Below are positions 42,802 to 55,000 of a stretch of DNA of 64,000 nucleotides, one piece after another. The DNA is from Xylogone sp. PMI_703 (lineage: Eukaryota > Ascomycota > Leotiomycetes). Position 1 is the first letter of the stretch. Each line of letters begins with the position of its first letter. The notes under the pieces were generated by a model, which worked only from the letters and a program-made list of their open reading frames with translations, was not told the origin of the DNA and did not search any database. The position numbers were made by a program, and so were the translations under genes. The DNA lies in contig JAJTUQ010000004.1 in NCBI GenBank assembly GCA_021399445.1, forward strand, positions 4,836,001 to 4,900,000. Direction: 5' to 3'.

Positions 42802-43667
42802 AATGCAGAGCTCGGTCTTGTGGTAGAAATATTCAAGGTGGCGGTTTCGATAAAACTGATTGTCTAGATATACGATATACGTACGGAGAGGACGGAGTTC
42901 CGCCCGCTCATACTGAGAGAAATACATATTATTAAGCAAAACCAACGCTTTGACAGTTACTGGGTATGTACGTACGTACGGAAAGAGAATTAAACTAGGA
43001 AATTGTTGTGGGGCTTCAGCATGGTAAGAACCCTATAGGAAAGTCCTAGTACATAAATATACGCCTGACTAGCACCATTTACTCCTAACGTATGGAGACG
43101 ATTGGCTAAAATCCGACTTCTCTTCACAGACCTAACGCTGCTCGTATAGTGTTTCGTATACCGTACGGACCGTTCCTTCCTTACGGAGATAGGCAACTCC
43201 ATATATATCGAAATCACAAATTATATCACCTGAATGGAACATTGCATCCATCGACTACTTCGTACAATGCGCTTGCTATCTCAGCCTCTTATTCCCACAC
43301 AAGATCCGAGCAATGTCTTTGCTCTGATGCTCGAACGTCAAATTTTCACCACTATGTTGGCTCCGGATTGGTCAACTTTCGTTTACACATGTAGTCAAAA
43401 CTCTAAATTACTGGATCCTAACGATGATTCAAGGCTAGGTCCGTCTCGAGGGGAACGAACACGTACGCAATGTGACAATAATCTGTCTCCACTAGCCACT
43501 TCGGATTATCCGCGGGTTACCCGAACAGAACAAAGTACACTCTTGTTATGAGCATCAAAAAGGGCTCTTGACCGTCGTTCCATGGACTGTCCGGCCATGG
43601 CTCGAATCGAATACGACTTGGCATACTACACTGTGAATTTTGTAGGACTTGCACAACCCTCCCGAAT
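42802..43667. promoter_or_regulatory. Divergent promoter region between two Zn2Cys6 genes
   Basis: About 870 bp between head-to-head regulator genes. Alternating tacgtacgtacg at about 42968-42980, gatatacgtacgg near 42870 and ataccgtacggaccg near 43158 are CGG/CCG-flanked palindromic motifs of the sort Zn2Cys6 proteins bind. Autoregulation or cross-regulation is therefore possible, though untested. Confidence 0.4.
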
Positions 43668-45997
43668 ATGAAGAGAGCCGCAGTCCCGGTAACCGGGGCC
43701 GTGGATAAACGGTTCCGACGCCAGCAGCCCATCTCGTGCACTTTCTGCCGTGATAAGAAATTGAAATGCAGTCAAAGCTCACCATGTTCAAATTGTTTAT
43801 CCAGAGGCCTTGTCTGTGTCTCTGTAAATCAAGGTGTGTAGAGGTTACCTGTGATTAATGGTATCCTTCTCATTTTGACTCTATATCTTTACTCGAACTA
43901 ATCTCTACCTGGTTTATTGATAAGGCACCAAGCAATGCATTGAGACATCTGACCAACCCGCAGCTAGGTATGATAGTGGGATTCTCCAGTAAAAAATCTA
44001 GATGCTCGAATTTTGATTTGGACACTTACCTTTGTTAGGCCGAATTCTGATTTTGAATCACGCTCAAGGAGATTGGAGCAGGCTTTCTATCTTGAGCCAC
44101 CTGGTCGTCGTCATTAACAGCAGCGACATGGTCCAGACCTGCCGCTATCTGAAGGCCCACTCATAAATTGTCCTCAACATGATGGGAACATATCTATTAC
44201 CGCTAGATGGGTAGAGTCATCCGTAGGCGCTGTGGTAAATGATGACTACTACTTGACTGATCTTCCCAAGCTGGTGGTAAGATGGCGTTTCGATCCTATG
44301 GTGGCGGACATTAATATGGCAATAGGGAGAGGTGCTCTTATTTCGTCTACCACAAATGCAACCACTGACCTCTCTGGAAATTCACCAAGCCCTTCCTACG
44401 TTCAAAGCCGCGGAGGTCATATTCAAGGAGTATATCACAAACCTAAACTGGTCTCATAATATCATCCATATCCCTACAGCACAGTCGCAAATTAAATCAG
44501 TATATCAGGCCTTGGATCGCTCCGAAAGACCGTTATTAAACCATTTAGCATTAGTAGCAACGATATTTGCTGTAACGGTCTATCACGCTCTAGGCTCGTC
44601 CGAGCTGGCAATCTCTGAGATAGATGCTGAGAAATATTGTAAATGGTGGATTCTACTTGCTCACCGTGCTATGTCAGAGATCAATCATCTAAACTCACCA
44701 ACCCTCGAGACAATCCAAGCTCTTATTCTTCTATCCCAACACCTCCTAACTGCACCTCAAATTTCTATTCGATCTTCAGCTCAAGGATTGATGATTAACT
44801 CTGCACATCAATTGCAACTGCACCAAGTTGATTCACTTCGGGCGCGGAATCTTCGGGCTGATAAAGGTTTCGATGCCATTGAGCTGGAGACAAAACGAAG
44901 AGTCTGGTGGAATTTGGCTACAACAGACTAGTAAAGAGTTACTCCAGTTTTAGTCTTGTATATTATGCTAAAGTGTTGTATCTAGGATTCTATCTTTCAT
45001 GGGAGGCCCCCAGCTGGGCACATATATGGTTCACCCAAGTCAAATGAACGTCCTATACCCGAGTAATATTTATGATAATTTCCCTTCTACTACTTGTAGC
45101 AAGATTTTAATCCACGAAATACCTACCGAGATGACATACTCAATTGCACGTATCGAGGCTTCAGCTATTATTAGAGAGCTAGTCGATGCGAGCAACGCAG
45201 CCGGGGTCGAAACTGATGACCTCGATTATGGCCATACGCTCATCTTTGACAAAAAGTTGAATGACTTATTTGTTAAGTTTCCTTGCTATTACAGGGATGA
45301 TGATACCGAACATAGCACGCTCGAAGCTATATATAGGGAGAAACCATTTCTGAAGTGGCAACGCGATTTCTTCTTATTTGCGTTGCATACTCGCTTGCTG
45401 CGACTCCACCGTCCATTCCTCCTAAAGGAACGGAGGGAGGCCCACTATGGCTATAGCCGCGAGGTCTGCTTGCATTCCACTCGACTAGTTATGAAAATGT
45501 ATCCCGAAATGCTGCAGATACCATACAGCCGCATTTGGATCCTCACCTACCAACTTTTCTTGGCGACTGCAACGTTGGTTATGGATTACTGCTGTCACTA
45601 TAACGGCATACATCAGGTAGAGCGGAGATCAGAAATTATGCAATGCTACAGGCTCTTAGACCGAGACATTAATGATCCTGCCCTGAAACAGGGACTTACC
45701 CAGCTGAGTCAGATTATGGACAAGTGGAGAGCCACTGGGGTCATACTTGATAACAACGTCCAAAATCGGAAGGTCACACAGACATGGACCGATACAAACC
45801 AAGAACCATCTTTTAGCAGCCTAGGCAGCTCTCATGAAAGTGTAGATGCTAATACTCGGACAAGTGATATAACTGACCCTGGCTCTGTACCAGAACTCTG
45901 GGGATTTGCTCTAGATTCTTCTCTCGACTTTGATTGGACTACGCTCTTCCATGACTTCGAAAGATATCCTGCATCTGACTTTAATTACTTTAAGTAA
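43668..45997 (+). CDS. Zn2Cys6 transcription factor with Fungal_trans domain, possibly damaged
   Basis: Exon 1 starts at 43668 with RRQQPISCTFCRDKKLKC and then CSNCLSRGLVC, a complete Zn2Cys6 cluster. Later exons give APSNALRHLTNPQ, YYLTDLPKL (44259-44277), and a long Fungal_trans region. That region runs from 44327 (LPQMQPLTSLEIHQALPTF) to LETKRRVWWNLATTD at 44931. It resumes at 44985 with ILSFMGGPQLGTYMVHP and ends at 45997 with a Trp/Asp/Phe-rich acidic tail (FDWTTLFHDFERY). Two doubtful spots exist. A TAA near 44112 falls in the linker. The codon split by the intron at 44929, expected to be the conserved Trp of ATDW, would read TAG with the nearest acceptor. A different acceptor (after gctaaag) avoids it with five altered residues. 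It is either a functional gene with an unusual junction or a young pseudogene. Confidence 0.65.
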
Positions 45998-46479
45998 AGA
46001 GCATTGTAGATATAAACCAGGCATGTTTCTGTAATTTTTATACTATTGCTGGTTCTTCCAAAGCAAATCATGTCAAGTTAATTTAGTAGGAATATCATAC
46101 TGCCTTTACCCCCTTATATTTGTGTCGACGGGACCACTACAGCCGGTGACAAATAAAGCCTAGTTATAAGTTGAGAACTGAGTTATTTCTTGTTCTTTAT
46201 ATGACTTTGGCCCCCACTTCACTTAATAATCACAAGTTTCAGCTTTTTGTTAGCGTACCACCACGGATTATCCGATTTCATGTGGAGAATGTAACCCTTG
46301 TCGGTGTATACGTTGCAACTTGCTCAATCAAGGTCATATACTATAACATTGAAAAATAAAAAGCTATAAGACCCTGAGATATGACATATCTCATCAACTA
46401 GACAATACGTCTATTCATTAACCTGAGTTGATTGAACGGGAACCAAAAATATCTCACGTCCATACGCCATCCCATCAAA
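45998..46479. other. Intergenic
   Basis: About 480 AT-rich bases between the regulator stop and the SnoaL-like gene. The frame at 46171-46359 has no family resemblance. It should hold the promoter of the gene at 46480. Confidence 0.5.
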
Positions 46480-46944
46480 ATGAAAATTTCCAGCTTCAAC
46501 CTTATCTACCTTACGGCTTTGGCCCCTGTCATCCAAGCACTTTCAAGCCTTTCAGGTTGCCCACCTCGCCCTGCCAGCCAAGCCGAGCAACACAAAAACC
46601 TCAAGGATTTTGCCAACATTATGTACGTCGACCTAAACGTCACTGCCGCTTTTGAAAAGTACGTGTGGGTGGACTACATTCAGCACAACCCTAGCGTTCC
46701 TCAAGGCCGTGATGCAGCTATTACCTACCTTACAGCAGTTTCAATAGGGACAACTTTTGAGGTTGCCCATCTTGGCTTCGATAATAGCACCGGATATATC
46801 CATCACTACAACTTCGGTTCTAGTGGCTCTCAGATCAAGATTGTCGATGTTTACCACTTTAATGGTAGTTGTATTGTTGAACATTGGGATGTTATAGCCA
46901 ATCTCACCGATGCGGAGCTTGATCTTCCTCCTTTGAGCGGATAG
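46480..46944 (+). CDS. Secreted SnoaL-like/NTF2-fold protein
   Basis: An intronless gene for 154 residues. The ATG at 46480 is preferred because it opens a signal peptide (MKISSFNLIYLTALAPVIQA); earlier in-frame codons lack an ATG. The mature protein has the SnoaL-like pattern: a helical start with YVDLNVTAAFEKYV, then DYIQHNPSVPQGRDAAITYL, and the closing strands VDVYHFNGSCIVEHWDV. The Y-x-QH-N-P and H-W-D residues line the cavity in this fold. Members act as small cyclases, isomerases or binding proteins, often with unknown substrate. Three or more N-x-T/S sites fit a secreted protein. No associated biosynthetic genes were found beside it. Confidence 0.8.
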   Translation: MKISSFNLIYLTALAPVIQALSSLSGCPPRPASQAEQHKNLKDFANIMYVDLNVTAAFEKYVWVDYIQHNPSVPQGRDAAITYLTAVSIGTTFEVAHLGFDNSTGYIHHYNFGSSGSQIKIVDVYHFNGSCIVEHWDVIANLTDAELDLPPLSG

Positions 46945-47323
46945 AACGATAATAGATGTATTATCATGTTGTCGCTGATGGCGGAATATAGCGATGGTAA
47001 ATTCTCTTCTGTATGATGAGTTGTTGATATCTGATATAATTCATTATAACAGCATAAACATAAGCCTGTGGAGCACGGTGATAAGCATTGAGCACTGACA
47101 TGCATTGAGCACTGACATGCATTGAATATTACAATATGCTTACCTACACGTTAAATGTCATCGCGGGCTTTAAGAGTGAAATTTTTATAATTTGATCAAA
47201 GTAAACTATTTCAATTTGAGCATTAAATATATTCGAGGAAGATATATTGATTACATATTTGTTTTAAGTGTAAAATACTATGAGATTGCGTCATTGAAAT
47301 ATTGAGGGTTAACCGGCTAATAC
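46945..47323. other. Spacer with a short tandem repeat
   Basis: About 380 AT-rich bases between the SnoaL-like gene and the convergent cupin gene. Contains the 17-bp tandem repeat listed separately; no gene is seen. Confidence 0.5.
47085..47125. repeat. 17-bp tandem repeat, about 2.4 copies
   Basis: The unit gcattgagcactgacat occurs perfectly at 47085-47101 and 47102-47118, followed by a partial third copy gcattga. A recent slippage duplication in non-coding DNA is the simple explanation. Confidence 0.8.
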
Positions 47324-48084
47324 TCAAACATCCCAGACATCAGACAGCTGGTGTCTATCAGCACTATCCGCAACGGTGGTGGATGTCGTTTCAGCATCTA
47401 GAACCACGCATACTATTCGTGCCCACGTGGTGGTTTGGTTTGCCCAACTATTAAAAGAATGAGTATAGACCAATATCATCATTAGTATACGCTCAGAAAC
47501 CTACCCATGCAGCGTTGATCGCTGGACAAGTACATCGCCCGGCCTGCACAGCGTCTCTTCAATCTTACCCTTCCCAGTAGCAGGATCGAAACCCTCTTGG
47601 GGTGTCAGCAGGATCAATTCCCCTATCTGGAAGATCATGTAGTCAACCGAGGTTGTTCGATGCTTATATGTGAGTTAGTCTCTACTATAAAATTTCTTCA
47701 TAGGATGTAGCGTATTTACAATGGGGACCGTATATCCTGGAGCAATATCAAGATAATACACGTTTACTCCACTGGGTAACACAATGCCCATACCAGGAAC
47801 ATCTTCCGGCTCTAATTTTCCACTGTAATATATTAGCACCTATTTGAAATCTTGTGGATATCCTAAAATACGGCTTACTGGCCAGTGGTGGAAGCAGGTA
47901 CTGATTTGTGGTTTAAGATCCCCATTCTGAAGCAATTTCCGTCCAGAAGCGGTATGCCATCAATATCGTCAGAGACAACTTCAACTGGGGGCTCAGCATC
48001 AGCAGTTTTTGCTAACGAAGTTGGAAGAGGTAGATTGGAAACTAGGATCCTATGTGCGGATTGGCGGGTAGTAAAGTCTGCCAT
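47324..48084 (-). CDS. Cupin-domain protein
   Basis: A four-exon gene of about 200 residues. Exons 48084-47879 and 47822-47720 join in phase, followed by exons near 47670-47515 and 47450-47324. The N-terminus (RQSAHRILVSNLP) and the segments GVNVYYLDIAPGYTVPIHRT, VDYMIFQIGE, and CRPGDVLVQRSTLHGWAN carry the two cupin motifs. HRTTSVDYM is motif 1 and GDVLVQRSTLHGWANQT motif 2, with histidines that could bind a metal. This family of small fungal cupins (cupin_2-like) appears beside polyketide and other gene clusters and as free-standing genes; reactions are mostly unknown. It ends with SDVWDV. No cluster partner is obvious here. Confidence 0.82.
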
Positions 48085-49649
48085 GTTTTAAGGTGGATTG
48101 GAGTGTATAAGATGATGGCTATAGTTTGAATTGTACTTTATAAACACATGTAGCGAATCTGAAAACTGTTTATATACTATACGTGTAGGAATAGCTACTG
48201 GTAACGCCTCTGTAGTCCCTTCGGACTTAAAATAAAAGCTGATTAAGGCAATATATTTTAATGGCTTGTTACGCTTCGTGATTTAGGAAACACTTGATTA
48301 CCGATGGATAGTAAGGTGTTGATACGAATGACGTCGATGATCGGAGAAACCATTTGTAGATAAATTAGGTATGCACGCTGCGATACTGTACGCTCCCTCC
48401 CCTAAATGTACGTCAGTGGGGCCATAGGGCGGCATGTCGATTTGGCCTTAATAGAAGGTTCTCTCATCTTCTATTGGCCTTATGTCCCTGCCGCTATAAA
48501 GACCCACTGATATATATTTAGGGGAGGGGAGTGTAAATAATGTACGTAAATGATCCACAATACTCCATACGTCCAGGTAGATTTCTAAAAGAGTTAAGCA
48601 TAAGACTGTTAGCACCTTTTTTACGTGATTTCTTTGGTTGAATTATATTGGGTGCAACATTATTAGTAATGTGGCTTAAATACAAATCGGCATTCGGATT
48701 TTAGGGCCTTTCATATCAAATCTTTTTGCTCTATCTTGGCTATGCTTAATGATCGCTGCTGATTAATAGGGGATCAAAATCGTGTAGAAATACTCCGTAT
48801 ACCAATGACAATTGAACTAAACATCGATATTTTGAAGATTGATACCTGGCGTGGTTATCGCTTCTAAGTTGTTCTAACATCTATCGTGTTATGGTCGACT
48901 CTATCCTGGATCACGTTGTTAGTGTGATTCTCAGCCTTACTGTGCATTTATATAGATACTATCATCCCCGATTATTAATGCGGTACATCCTAGAATCGTG
49001 AATAGGATCTATAGCGATAGAAATGATTGTTGTCGTTTGAAAGAAGTGTTGAGTTTATGATGCAAGATGCAGATGAGTTGTGGCTTCGGGGAGCGCATCG
49101 GTGGCGTAAACCACAACCAAATATGAATCACTGCACAGTAATGACAGTACATAATATTCTAGGTATGGCTTAGTCCTAATATACGATCCGTGGTTCTTTA
49201 TTTAGTTAATCAAGGTATCGTATTTCATAAAGATTCGAAATTATTTTCACTGTTGTTCTGGTTGTTGATTGAAACTGCGTGCATCTAACTAGTACGACCA
49301 CAAGGCTGATAGCGATATTGGAACACTCGTGCAAGATAATTCTGCGAATAGTAATCGATTCACATGTTCTACGCATGTAAATCTCCATCATAATTTCCGA
49401 CCTGCATCAAAGATCTCTCATTCTTCTCTCTGATCTTCCACGTGATGCCCATGTGATAATCACCTTATATGAGTAGTGTACATGAATGACCTCATCCCAA
49501 TACATTCTAGGCCCAACAGTGGCAATATGTACAGTGTATTAAATGAGAATATCGCCTTAGTATATCATAGATAGTCTCCTATATAGCCCTTAATAAATTC
49601 GGAATCTAACTTGTCGTGATAACTTCAGAACTATTCGCCCGCTGGAATA
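48085..49649. other. Long intergenic region with a MITE-like element
   Basis: About 1.56 kb, AT-rich, with no supported gene; the minus-strand frame 49206-49391 has no family resemblance. It contains the palindromic element at 48391-48533. The right end precedes the gene at 49650. Confidence 0.5.
48391..48533. mobile_element. MITE-like palindromic element with TA flanks
   Basis: The whole 143-bp stretch is an imperfect palindrome. The left end cgctccctcccctaaat (48391-48407) matches the complement of the right end atttaggggaggggagtg (about 48516-48533). The similarity continues inward through cagtggg, gcggca and aatagaag, with terminal inverted repeats of about 65-70 bases. The dinucleotide TA flanks both ends (48389-48390 and 48534-48535), as in a Tc1/mariner-type target-site duplication. 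There is no coding capacity, so it would be a non-autonomous miniature element. Confidence 0.7.
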
Positions 49650-50460
49650 ATGCCAATGTCGCTATCATCATACCCAAATGCATTCACTCTTCCTCTCGAC
49701 GTCAATAATCTCCTAACACCTAATCGAGCTCTTGCCATCCACCTCTCCGCTTCACTCTCTACTCACCAACTGTCTAAGATTCAAGACGTGACATCTTACC
49801 TCCCCATCTTGTTCTCTGAGAAGCATGGAATAACCACCGAGAACCTACTGTCTGCACATAAAGTATGCATAATTTCGCCGCCGCCTCCTCTTCGCTATAC
49901 CCTCGAGAAGCAGAACCTGATTGGCACACATCTTGCTGTCTTAGATGCAGAAGGAAATGAGGTCGCTGAATGGAAGCACCCAGTATTAAGCTTTAGCAGA
50001 AGTGCAGGTGAGATCGTGCAAGTTAAATTTCCACGGGGAGGCGGAGAGGCCGAGCTGATGGAGATGAGAAGGTTAGTGGAAGGAAGGGACGGAGAGTATA
50101 AGGAGAGAGAGTATGTTCATTCAGTACCAGCTGCACACCTTCGTCCTCGTCATGCGGAAAGCTTTGTCAAGGACGGAATTGCTTTCCTTTGGGAAGCAGA
50201 ACAAGACACCAAACATCAGAAAGCCCTATTTAAGGTTTGTTGATAAATTTCTCGTCAAAAACGTATTAATGCTGAGACTGAGATAGGTAGTACACGATGG
50301 CCATGGCAAGACTAGGAAAAGAGAAGTAGCACGTTTTGCACAGCAAAGCGCGCATGAGAAAGAGGGACTGCTGGTATTTGACAGCCGAGAAGTTGACGAG
50401 TTAGTTGTAGTGTTGACTATATGTGCTATGCTTGAAGCAAAGGATAGCTTCTTGGAATAG
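49650..50460 (+). CDS. Conserved fungal protein of unknown function
   Basis: Two exons (49650-50234 and 50287-50460; GTTTGT donor, GATAG acceptor) encode 252 residues with exact phase. The first half has FTLPLDVNNLLTPNRALAI and a YTLEKQNLIGTHLAVLDAEG segment. A strand-rich middle follows (EWKHPVLSFSRSAGEIVQVKFP), then HGKTRKREVARFAQ and a hydrophobic closing helix (VDELVVVLTICAMLEAKDSF). The alternating strands ending in a helix recall tubby/LURP-like folds, but I cannot assign it. No signal peptide and no catalytic motif are visible. Confidence 0.7.
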
Positions 50461-50951
50461 CTGCGTTCAACAAGATGGTGAAACTATAGGAACCCGTTTT
50501 GCATTTTCAATCGGTTGTATCAACAGGATATCGGATATCGGATGGAAAGATGTTTCAAGGTTTATATCTAATAATAACATTATTATACTCCTGTAAGAGT
50601 TGTACCAGAGGTGATCAACTGTTAATTAAAATATTTATCTAATTCAATAAAGTGAAAATCTTATTCATTCTTAAATCATGCTTGTATAATCTCTGGTTTT
50701 CTTTTTCCGAGTTGTTAGCTTAGGAATCATGCTAAAAGTCGCTACCGTATTGGCTATGAGGGTCAACGGAATAGGAACTGGCTTGCATTCTGGCAGGATA
50801 AGCAAGTGCTAATAGCAGACAGCTCCAAAAGTGGGCATCGTCGAAATTCTGCAGGAAAACACGACCTTAAATCAAAAACCCCTCTTCGATAACTGATTAC
50901 AGTTTAAGCTTGAATGTACCATAATATATCACCTCTACTTCAAACATCATC
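50461..50951. other. Intergenic: GST promoter region
   Basis: About 490 AT-rich bases between the unknown gene and the GST start. No gene or clear element was recognised. Confidence 0.5.
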
Positions 50952-51769
50952 ATGTCTTTTGGGAAACTGTATGGATTTGAGGTCCGTCTCTTTCATCGTA
51001 CTCCAGGTGTCTTCGGTATATGATGGTTTATGACTTCCGTATCTCTATAGGGCAACTCCCGTTCCACCGTTTTACGAATTATAGCTAGAGAGAACGGCCT
51101 TGACCTTGCATTCATCGAAGTTCGGCCGCCGGACGTTGATGCTGAATACCTCAAGCTGAATCCGCTTGGTCAGGTTCCTACATTGGTGAGAGCCGATGGG
51201 TTTGTTTTGACTGAGGTTATGGCCATTGCTATCTATCGTAAGTGCTAATATGCCAGTAATAAATGAAGATAATACATCAGACTATTACCTTGGTTATACA
51301 ACGTAGAATAGTTGTACTGACTACGACAGTCACTCGACAAAACCAAGCAACCAAACTCCTAGGATCCAACGAAGAGGAGTTCGCATCTATCATCAAATGG
51401 ATGTCCTTTGCAAATAGCGAGGTCCTCCCCAAGCTTTCTGGTTGGTTCAGGCCTTATATTGGCAAAGATTCTTTCAACAAGGATCGCATCGACGAATCCA
51501 AGAAGAGTGCTTCGTTAGCTTTATTAATCCTGGAGAAACATCTCTCTGCCCATCCGTATCTTGTAGGCGAAGAGTTGACTTTGGCTGACTTCTTCGTTGC
51601 TTCATTGATATCGCGCGGTTTCATGTATGTTCTTGATAGGGCATGGAGGGCTCAACGCCCTCAGGTCACTCGATGGTATGAGACTGTGACAAACCATCCC
51701 AGCTGGAAAGCGGTTATGCCCAATACAGTTATGATTGAAAATTCGCTAGAATACACATATAGTGAATAA
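50952..51769 (+). CDS. Glutathione S-transferase, EF1B-gamma-like
   Basis: Three exons (50952-50981, 51051-51237, 51330-51769) encode 218 residues with exact phase. The thioredoxin-like N-domain has GNSRSTVLRIIARENGL, NPLGQVPTLV (cis-proline loop binding glutathione) and the EVMAIAIY segment. The helical C-domain has WMSFANSEVLPKLSGWFRP and HPYLVGEELTLADFFVASLISRG (N-capping box), followed by RWYETVTNHPSW. This is the GST-like class resembling the N-terminal half of elongation factor 1B-gamma, without the EF1G C-terminal domain. Stand-alone members are common in fungal detoxification and metabolite clusters. It converges on an ABCC transporter, with an NmrA-like gene beyond; glutathione conjugation followed by export is a plausible joint role (inference). 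Confidence 0.88.
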
Positions 51770-52016
51770 TACTTTTGAGGGCTTACCGCATAGAGATATG
51801 CGCTGCAGTAGTTGTACAGATAAGGAGTTGCTAAAATTATCATTCATTTCATGTTCACTCACTGGCCATTAACCCCAGAGACTTTATAACCAAGGACATA
51901 AAGTAATTGATATTACCATGAAAATGTTTGCTTGAAGTTATATAGCTAACCTGGGATAACTCCTCAGCCTATCTAAATGCCCAATTTTGAGACCAAAAAT
52001 TTTACTGCCACTTGCT

Positions 52017-55000
52017 CTATGAATAGTACAACTCTCTAAATGCACTTTCTCTAGCCAACAACGCCCCAGGAGAATCTAATTCCTTCAACTCACCATTACT
52101 CATAAGTGCAATCCGATTGAAGTCCAATATAGTCTCCAATCGATGTGCGACTGCGATGATAGTACAATCTTTGAACTCATCCCGAATTACCTTTTGCATC
52201 AGCTCATCTGAACGTATATCCACACTGCTAGTTGCCTCATCCAGAACTACAACTTTGCTCTTCTTCAAAATAGCTCGTGCAAGACAGAATAACTGCCTTT
52301 GACCATGTGAAAAGAACTCAGCATCGAGATGCGCATCAAGACCACCTTTCGACGACACCAGCTCCCACAGATGAACCTTAGCGATTGCGGTCATAATCTC
52401 TGCATCTGTATGTTGCTCATACGGATCTGCATTGAAGCGAATTGTGCCCCTCATGAAGAAAGGATCCTGAGGAATAGCATTGAGGCGCTCACGAACAACT
52501 TGACGTGGTACAGTTTTAATGTTAATACCGTCGATAATAATGGAGCTCTCAGGCGTGAGCTCCATGCGAAATAGTGAGGCGATTAGAGAACTCTTCCCAC
52601 TCCCACTGCGGCCACAGACTCCTATTTTCTCTCCTGCTTGAATAGACATACTGAGATTGTCAACAACAATATCACCAGCAGAGATGTAAGATGCAGACAC
52701 GTTCTTAAACTCAATAGCCCCACGTTCAGGCCAATTTGGAGGCACATCTTGATCTTCTCCTGCAAGGTTTTCGTTAGGAGTATTCTTCGAAAAATCCATA
52801 AGTCGGGCAATAGCCCCGAAAGATGTCTCCAGCAAGGTCCAGTTCTTGATAATTGAAGCAAGTGTTTCATTGAAGCCCATGACATTAAGTAGAGCGAGAC
52901 CCACGTGCCCAGGACTGATGTTTGCACGTAGCTTTACAACTAGTATCATTAAAATGACTGCCAGTACGGCAACTAGCAAGTCTAAAATCAATGCCAGCCA
53001 ACGTTGTATGCAGAGCAATAGATAGTACGGTTTCTGAGAGACGTCAAGGAATGCGAGGTTCTGCTCTCGAAATGTTTCTGCCCATCCAAACGCCCTGATC
53101 GTTGTGAGCCCATTGAGAGATTCGAGGAAGTGTGAATAGAGAGGAGACTTTGCCTCGAGATCAAGGAGCCGTAATTGTCTCGAAGTTCTTAGGTAGTAGT
53201 TTTGCAGCACTATTATATAGTCAGCGCTTATATCGATAAAAATTTAGAATTACGTGAACTTACCCCAGACGGTTAAGATAACCACCGGCATTGTAATAGC
53301 AAAATAACCTGCAGAGAGGCACATTAAAACCGCAGCCATGAGGGAAACGATGACTTCAAATAAAAGATCAACTAGCGAATACGGTAATTCGGCATCTACC
53401 ACGGTCATGTCTTGACTGAATCTTAAAGAATGTGAGCACTGCTGTACAGTTGAAAATAATTTCCCACTATTACATACCTATTAGTAGTTACACCCGTGTC
53501 TGTGGAAGTAAAGAAACTAAGTGGTGCGGTCATCACTGTTCGCAGGAGTCTCTCATGTAGAACCAAAGCGCTTTGCGGCATGACTACAAGCAGAAACTGG
53601 CCTAGGCCAAAGATGAGACCCATATTTGATATGCAAGCAAGCATTCCATAGATGCCAAGGTAAAAGCTGTTCACCTTATTGCCATGTATGGAAATTGCAT
53701 CCGTCCCTAATATCATTGTTAGATAGGTATATAGTGCCAGCTTGAAATGGAAATATAATGCGAATGGGGAGTAACAAGGCAAAATGCTTACAATAACTGA
53801 CTATGAACTCTGTCAGTTTTGAGCATACGCCAAAGAGCAATACGAAAACTGCGAATATCAAGTTTGCGTGCCAGCTGATTGAACTGAAGTAATATTTGTA
53901 GACTCGAATGTCGCCTGTTTGCCTTGAGAGCTCTTCTAACTCTCTCTGTGTGCTGTCTTGGTCCATAATAGGTATGATAGGTTTATCCTGGTCGACATCT
54001 AGAATTTCCTTCTTATCTTCGTCTCTATTTGAAGCTTCCTCTGCTCTAAGCTTTGTCACAAGGCTTTGCACATATCCACCTGAATTTTTGAGCTGGTCAA
54101 ATGATCCTTGTTCTGAAACGTTGCCTGAGCGATCGAGGGCAATAATATGGTGTGAATATGGAAGTCTGTGAACCGCATGGGTCACCATGAGAACCGTCAT
54201 TTTCATTTCATGAAAGAGGCCTTGGCTACTGAACAGTCGATTGAATATTTGCTGTTCGGTTTCAGCATCTAGTCCAGAAAATACATCGTCTAAAATTACG
54301 AGATCCTTTCTCGCATAGACAGCTCGCGCAAGGGCTAGTCGTTGTTTTTGACCACCACTCAAAGAAATGCCAGCACTTCCCACAAGTGTTGCTGTATGGC
54401 ATCAGTATTTTTACTACTCTACATACGAGCAGGGGTACTTACCGTGCCCTCTAGGCATGTTCGAAATATCCTGGTCTAAAGCACATGCTCGTACGACTTT
54501 CATATACCATGACTTTTCAAAGTTGGATACTCCGACGATATTCTCTTTGATGGTACCGTTTTGTATCCACGGAGTTTGGTCCACGTAAGAAGTTGAGGGG
54601 AAAGTACTATAGACAAAACCCTGAGAGGATGGCGTTTCTCCAAGCAGGCCCTTCAATAAAGTGCTCTTTCCAGAACCTACAGGACCGATAATGAAACAGA
54701 ATTGATGTCTCGATAAAGTAAAGCTTACGTCTTGTACTACCGGTTGACCATTAAATGTCCAAGCAAAGCTAGCATTTTGGAGAACCATCAGTGTCGATTG
54801 ATTCCTAGAAAGTTGAGGTATCAAGGTCTTAAGTTCAATACCCATCTGCAAATCCCTAGACGTGAAGGCTTCTCCGGAATCTACTGGAGGATGAAGTGGG
54901 AGCCGATGGTCTCGCCTGGAGTCAGAGTTGAGGAAGGTCTGAATGCGATCAAAGCAGGCTGCAGCAGCGTTCAACATCGGTATTGCTCTGATCATTCCAT

